Part shown: piece by piece, positions 6,756 through 9,688 of the stretch
How the letters are laid out: every line of letters begins with the position of its first letter
Position numbering within the stretch: the stretch's first letter is position 1
NCBI GenBank assembly: GCA_039029915.1
Contig: JBCCFD010000310.1
Coordinates: forward strand, 1 to 9,688
DNA: 9,688 nt
DNA from: QQUD01 sp039029915
GTDB lineage: Bacteria > Chloroflexota > Anaerolineae > Promineifilales > Promineifilaceae
Direction of reading: 5' to 3'
The notes under the pieces: generated by a model
Databases searched by the model: none
Seen by the model: the letters and a program-made list of their open reading frames with translations, nothing else
What the model was told of the DNA's origin: nothing
Position numbers and translations under genes: made by a program

Positions 6756-7906
6756 CGACTTCCTTTTTGGGCCTTCTCTCTGAGCTGAGTGGACGAAACA
6801 TCTTTTCGGAATAGCGTATCAGGTATGGCTGAAAAGATGGGATGAAAATCAGCCGGAATGTGCATATCTGAAAGCTTGAGAAACCGCCCCTCCTGATTAA
6901 CCCGACCTGCTACAAGAAAACGACAGCCCAAATCTCGAAATTCGGTTAAGGCTTTTTCCATTTCTGTGGGATCGTCATGATAGTAGCGTGGATTGATAAT
7001 CCGAACGGCCGTATCGATGCCTACCACAAACGTACAGTTTGGAAAGAGACGCGCCTTTTCTATAAATGTGGGCGCATTGGTTAAATAGACGGGCCATCGA
7101 CCTGCAAATTGGGCTAATCGGTCTAGCATGACCTCCGTTTTAAGCAGTGGTTTATCCACATTGAACACAGAGATTTCAAACCCAACCGGTTGATTTGTCA
7201 AAGATGCTGCTGTGCGCGCCAATGCCAAATGGCCTTTGTGTAGCGGGTTAAATGATCCACTGAGTAAGAGTTGGGGCTTGTTTTTAGCTGGGATAAGCAA
7301 ACCGTCTTCATTGACGCCAAAGTACAGTGTCTTGTTTTGGGAGAGATCTTTTGCAGCTTGAAGATATGAGATGACTTCTTCTTCAAGGCTATCTTCTTCT
7401 GTTAAAAATTGGGGGATTTGATGGGGCAGTCGATAGGCGTCGATGAGCGTTTGGAGGATGAGGTGGGAAACGGCCGTTTCTTCTTCTTGCCGCGTCCGTG
7501 CTCCCTTTTTTAATCTGACATAGAGATGACGAAGCTGCTCATGTTGCCACGTGGCTATATGAGCCCGATGCGCCCCCTTTTTGGGCTGTTCCGTGGCAAT
7601 TGTTGCCGTACAGGCTAGGCCAATCACCTCTTGATTGATATCTGATAACCAGCGCGCCCGGGTTAAGGCGCGTCCCGCCAAAAGCTTAGCCGTTTTTTGG
7701 TGGACAAACTTTTCGGGCTCTTGGCCTAAAAAATCAATAAATGATTCCCGCCCATAGGGCACAATGGCCTCTAGCAGTGTGCGAGATGCACCAGAAACAA
7801 AAAGTAAATCAGAAAGTGCCCGGGTGCCGGCACCTGCTGTAACAAATACAACTTGAGTAGCGTGATCGTGGATAGCTTTAATGGCTTCTTTTACATTTGG
7901 ATTCAT
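6752..7906 (-). CDS. CinA-like domain fused to NadD-like nucleotidyltransferase
   Basis: 384 residues from the ATG at 7906; a TTG at 7918 would add four residues. Residues 1-160 resemble the CinA C-terminal (PncC, NMN deamidase) fold: VVFVTAGAGTRALSDLLFVSGASRTLLEAIVPYG aligns with the ESCTGG...PGAS...G segment, and GLACTATIATEQPKKGAHRAHIA with the later Gly-rich segment. The ES-x-TGG motif carrying the Ser implicated in catalysis is not conserved here (TAGAGTR), nor is the usual GIAGP. Residues about 210-380 are a Rossmann nucleotidyltransferase with GSFNPLHKGHL (217-227, the (H/T)xGH motif) and the NadD-type SSTQLR (371-376). The adenylyl transfer half therefore looks intact. Its substrate is probably NaMN or NMN, giving NaAD or NAD, but another nucleotide or phospho-compound is possible. 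The weak GGCGAG upstream of 7906 is 12 nt away, so the start is not certain. Confidence 0.85.
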   Translation of the reverse strand: MNPNVKEAIKAIHDHATQVVFVTAGAGTRALSDLLFVSGASRTLLEAIVPYGRESFIDFLGQEPEKFVHQKTAKLLAGRALTRARWLSDINQEVIGLACTATIATEQPKKGAHRAHIATWQHEQLRHLYVRLKKGARTRQEEETAVSHLILQTLIDAYRLPHQIPQFLTEEDSLEEEVISYLQAAKDLSQNKTLYFGVNEDGLLIPAKNKPQLLLSGSFNPLHKGHLALARTAASLTNQPVGFEISVFNVDKPLLKTEVMLDRLAQFAGRWPVYLTNAPTFIEKARLFPNCTFVVGIDTAVRIINPRYYHDDPTEMEKALTEFRDLGCRFLVAGRVNQEGRFLKLSDMHIPADFHPIFSAIPDTLFRKDVSSTQLREKAQKGSR

Positions 7907-8111
7907 AGCTGATATCAACTCGCCGGTTGTGTAAGGTAATTGTCAGATAGGTCATTAATTTTTCGCCTACCTTGATTTGATGGATAAAGGTTGTAAAGAA
8001 GTTAGATGAAACCACAGGTTCTCTCCATTTTGATTCCCATCATTTGACGTTGGACAGGACACCTAACAAATTGAGTTGCGAATGAGGCGTTGTTGAGGTT
8101 ATGATCCTTTT
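7907..8111. other. Intergenic region between divergent genes
   Basis: This 205-bp gap should hold the promoters of the CinA-NadD-like gene (-) and the glycosyltransferase gene (+). I found no pair of -35/-10 boxes convincing enough to annotate. A GAGG at 8095-8098 lies 13 nt before the ATG at 8112, longer than usual spacing. A weak 6-bp inverted repeat (7933-7938 with 7968-7973) is noted without a role. Confidence 0.5.
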
Positions 8112-9688
8112 ATGCCATTGCGACTCTTGTATTTTTTAACCATCTTTTTGCTTGTCATTGTAACTTTCGCATATTTTTATTTAAGATTGCAAAATAAACA
8201 AGCTTCTTCTTTGAATCCTCAATCGAATTTTAATTTCCGCTCGACTTTTACTCGAGTGCAATCAGTTAGTCTAGAAACAATTCGACTACCCGTTACCCTG
8301 CTTTTTATATTTGCCTTAATTTTGATTTGGTTTGGGCAAATTATTTATCAGCGTGTTTTACAAAGTCAGACGGGCTGGGTGGCTGGTTTGATTGCGTGCG
8401 GGTTTGTTTTATTTATTGTGGCGGCCCAATTGGCAATGAGGCAGCGAGTGTTGGCCGTTGTAATAACGGCCGTTCAGGCGCTCTGTCGATACTTTAAAAT
8501 TCAGAGCTGGCAGCTCCTCCTATTTTGTATTGCGCCGTTTTACGTCGCAATGACCTCATTGGCCGCAGGCGATAAACTGATAGCGAACCATGCCCTTGTC
8601 GCTAGCGTTTCATGGCTCATTGTGATTGGGTTACTCATTGCGGCAGGATACAAAAAGGAAGAGGGTGTTGTCTTAAACCGCTGGGAAATTTGGATTTTAG
8701 CCTTTTTATTTGTGGTGGCCTTGGCGGCGCGTGGTTTGCTCACCTCTGAATTTCCCGCTACTTTTTCTGGTGATGAGGGATCGGCTGGATTAGTGGCCGT
8801 TCAATTTTTTGAAGGCACCGTTGACAATTGGTTTGTCACCGGCTGGTTTTCGTTTCCTTCATTTTACTTTGCCATTCAAAGCTTGGGCATCCATTTGTGG
8901 GGGCAAACGATTCAAGCAGCTCGTCTTATTTCAGTTTTTGTGGGCGGAATGGCGGTTATTGCTACATATTGGATGGTGCGAACCCTGTTTGATCGGGTAA
9001 CGGCCGTGTTTGCGGCCTTTTACTTAGCGGTGTCTCATTATCATATTCACTTTAGCCGCATTGCGCTGAACAATGTATGGGATAGTTTGTTTGGGGCAAT
9101 TGCCATTTATGGCTTTTGGGATGGTTGGCAAAATGGTCGACGGACCAGTTACCTCTGGTGCGGGCTTAGCTTGGGGATTGGCATGTATTTTTATGTCAGT
9201 ATTCGGGTATTGCCCGTTATTTTTTTGATTTGGTCGTTGGCCGCATTCATCTGGAAAAGGAAGCAGTTTTTTGAGCGACTGCCAGATTTGATTTTAACGG
9301 CCGTTACCTCTGTCCTTATTGCGCTCCCTATCGGCATTCACTTTTACAAATTTCCGGCCCAGTTTAGTGCGCCCCTCAATCGAGTAACGATTCTTGGGCC
9401 TTGGCTTGAGGCAGAAGTGGCGCGTACTGGAATGACACAATTTGAAATTATTGCCGATCAAATGTGGTTAAGCCTGCTTGGATTTACCTTTCAACCGCTG
9501 CGGCTTTTTTACGAACCGGGTGTCCCGCTGTTGTTAACAGGTGCGGCAACTTTATTTCTGATTGGATTTGTGTGGGGCATTATTAACTTTGATTTACGAT
9601 ATTTACTCTTAATGCTCCCTTTGCTAGCTACTGTTATTTCAAATGGGTTGAGCCAAAGCCCGCCAGCTTCACAGCGGTTTATTTTAGC
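8112..9688 (+). CDS. GT-C (family 39-type) membrane glycosyltransferase, 3' end outside window
   Basis: The frame opens at 8097 after an in-frame TGA (8094-8096); the first ATG is 8112 and 525 codons are open to the window edge. The first 20 residues form a hydrophobic helix. Further hydrophobic stretches lie near 60-79, 88-106, 135-150, 163-179, 192-210 and then throughout. The GT-C signature is FSGDEGSAG (218-226), with D221/E222 in the first large external loop, as expected for the catalytic acidic pair of PMT/ArnT-like enzymes. AVSHYHIHFSRIALNNVWDSLFGAIAIYGFW (306-336) is the typical second conserved stretch (HYHxxFSR). These enzymes transfer a sugar from a polyprenyl-phosphate donor to protein or lipid at the outer face of the membrane. 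About 200 residues with five or six hydrophobic segments precede the catalytic loop, more than the one helix usual before it. The acceptor is unknown. Confidence 0.88.
   Translation, partial: MPLRLLYFLTIFLLVIVTFAYFYLRLQNKQASSLNPQSNFNFRSTFTRVQSVSLETIRLPVTLLFIFALILIWFGQIIYQRVLQSQTGWVAGLIACGFVLFIVAAQLAMRQRVLAVVITAVQALCRYFKIQSWQLLLFCIAPFYVAMTSLAAGDKLIANHALVASVSWLIVIGLLIAAGYKKEEGVVLNRWEIWILAFLFVVALAARGLLTSEFPATFSGDEGSAGLVAVQFFEGTVDNWFVTGWFSFPSFYFAIQSLGIHLWGQTIQAARLISVFVGGMAVIATYWMVRTLFDRVTAVFAAFYLAVSHYHIHFSRIALNNVWDSLFGAIAIYGFWDGWQNGRRTSYLWCGLSLGIGMYFYVSIRVLPVIFLIWSLAAFIWKRKQFFERLPDLILTAVTSVLIALPIGIHFYKFPAQFSAPLNRVTILGPWLEAEVARTGMTQFEIIADQMWLSLLGFTFQPLRLFYEPGVPLLLTGAATLFLIGFVWGIINFDLRYLLLMLPLLATVISNGLSQSPPASQRFIL

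Larger units (their letters stand above)
800..9304. repeat. Dispersed palindromic octamer ACGGCCGT, ten exact copies
   Basis: Exact copies start at 800, 962, 4476, 5868, 6069, 7005, 7470, 8466, 9000 and 9297. All ten read AACGGCCGT on the + strand, and six are the full 10-bp palindrome AACGGCCGTT (800, 962, 4476, 7470, 8466, 9297). Every gene in the window has at least one. All nine coding copies are in the frame ACG-GCC-GTN (Thr-Ala-Val), for example LLTAVHT, TTAVNH, DTAVRI and LILTAVT. Near copies include ACGGCCGA (752, 4745) and CCGGCCGT (1966). Chance expectation is about 0.1-0.15 per window. Confidence 0.9.

Noticed and set aside
1..9688. CRISPR array, tRNA, rRNA, phage or plasmid module
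   Set aside because: No regularly spaced direct repeats, no cloverleaf-like sequence with a T-loop GTTCRA in context, and no integrase, transposase, terminase or replication gene were seen.

Overview
The window looks like ordinary chromosomal DNA of moderate GC from an uncultured bacterium. The best guess is a member of the Chloroflexota, Anaerolineae-like. This is an inference from the mix of gene families: an FG-GAP/PKD surface protein with a VPPGA-type C-terminal module, a class III cyclase fused to an AAA ATPase and TPR repeats, and a large GT-C (family 39-type) membrane glycosyltransferase. No rRNA, tRNA or marker gene is present to settle it.

Layout. (1) Positions 2-1579, +: the 3' part of a secreted or surface beta-propeller protein, followed by a very strong hairpin terminator (1616-1658). 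(2) Positions 1580-2026: a region between convergent genes that holds a 213-bp element with imperfect terminal inverted repeats (1799-2011), a candidate MITE-like or structured element. (3) Positions 2027-5530, -: a 1167-residue adenylate/guanylate cyclase-AAA ATPase-TPR signalling protein. (4) Positions 5531-6026: a 496-bp AT-rich region between divergent genes, with a possible promoter and a 12-bp palindrome ahead of the next gene. (5) Positions 6027-6755, +: a stand-alone left-handed beta-helix (hexapeptide) protein resembling the GlmU C-terminal domain. (6) Positions 6752-7906, -: a CinA-like domain fused to a NadD-like nucleotidyltransferase, whose stop codon overlaps that of gene 5 tail to tail. 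(7) Positions 8112-9688, +: the 5' part (525 codons) of a polytopic GT-C glycosyltransferase that runs off the window.

The genes do not form one operon: strands alternate +, -, +, -, + and each gene seems to be its own unit. Functional themes are surface proteins and glycans (genes 1, 5, 7), cyclic-nucleotide or STAND-type signalling (gene 3) and pyridine nucleotide metabolism (gene 6).

The most striking signal is not a gene. The perfect palindromic octamer ACGGCCGT occurs ten times in 9.7 kb, where about 0.1-0.15 would be expected by chance. All nine coding copies, on both strands and in all five genes, are read in the same frame as Thr-Ala-Val. The pattern resembles the HIP1 highly iterated palindrome of cyanobacteria, but with a different sequence.
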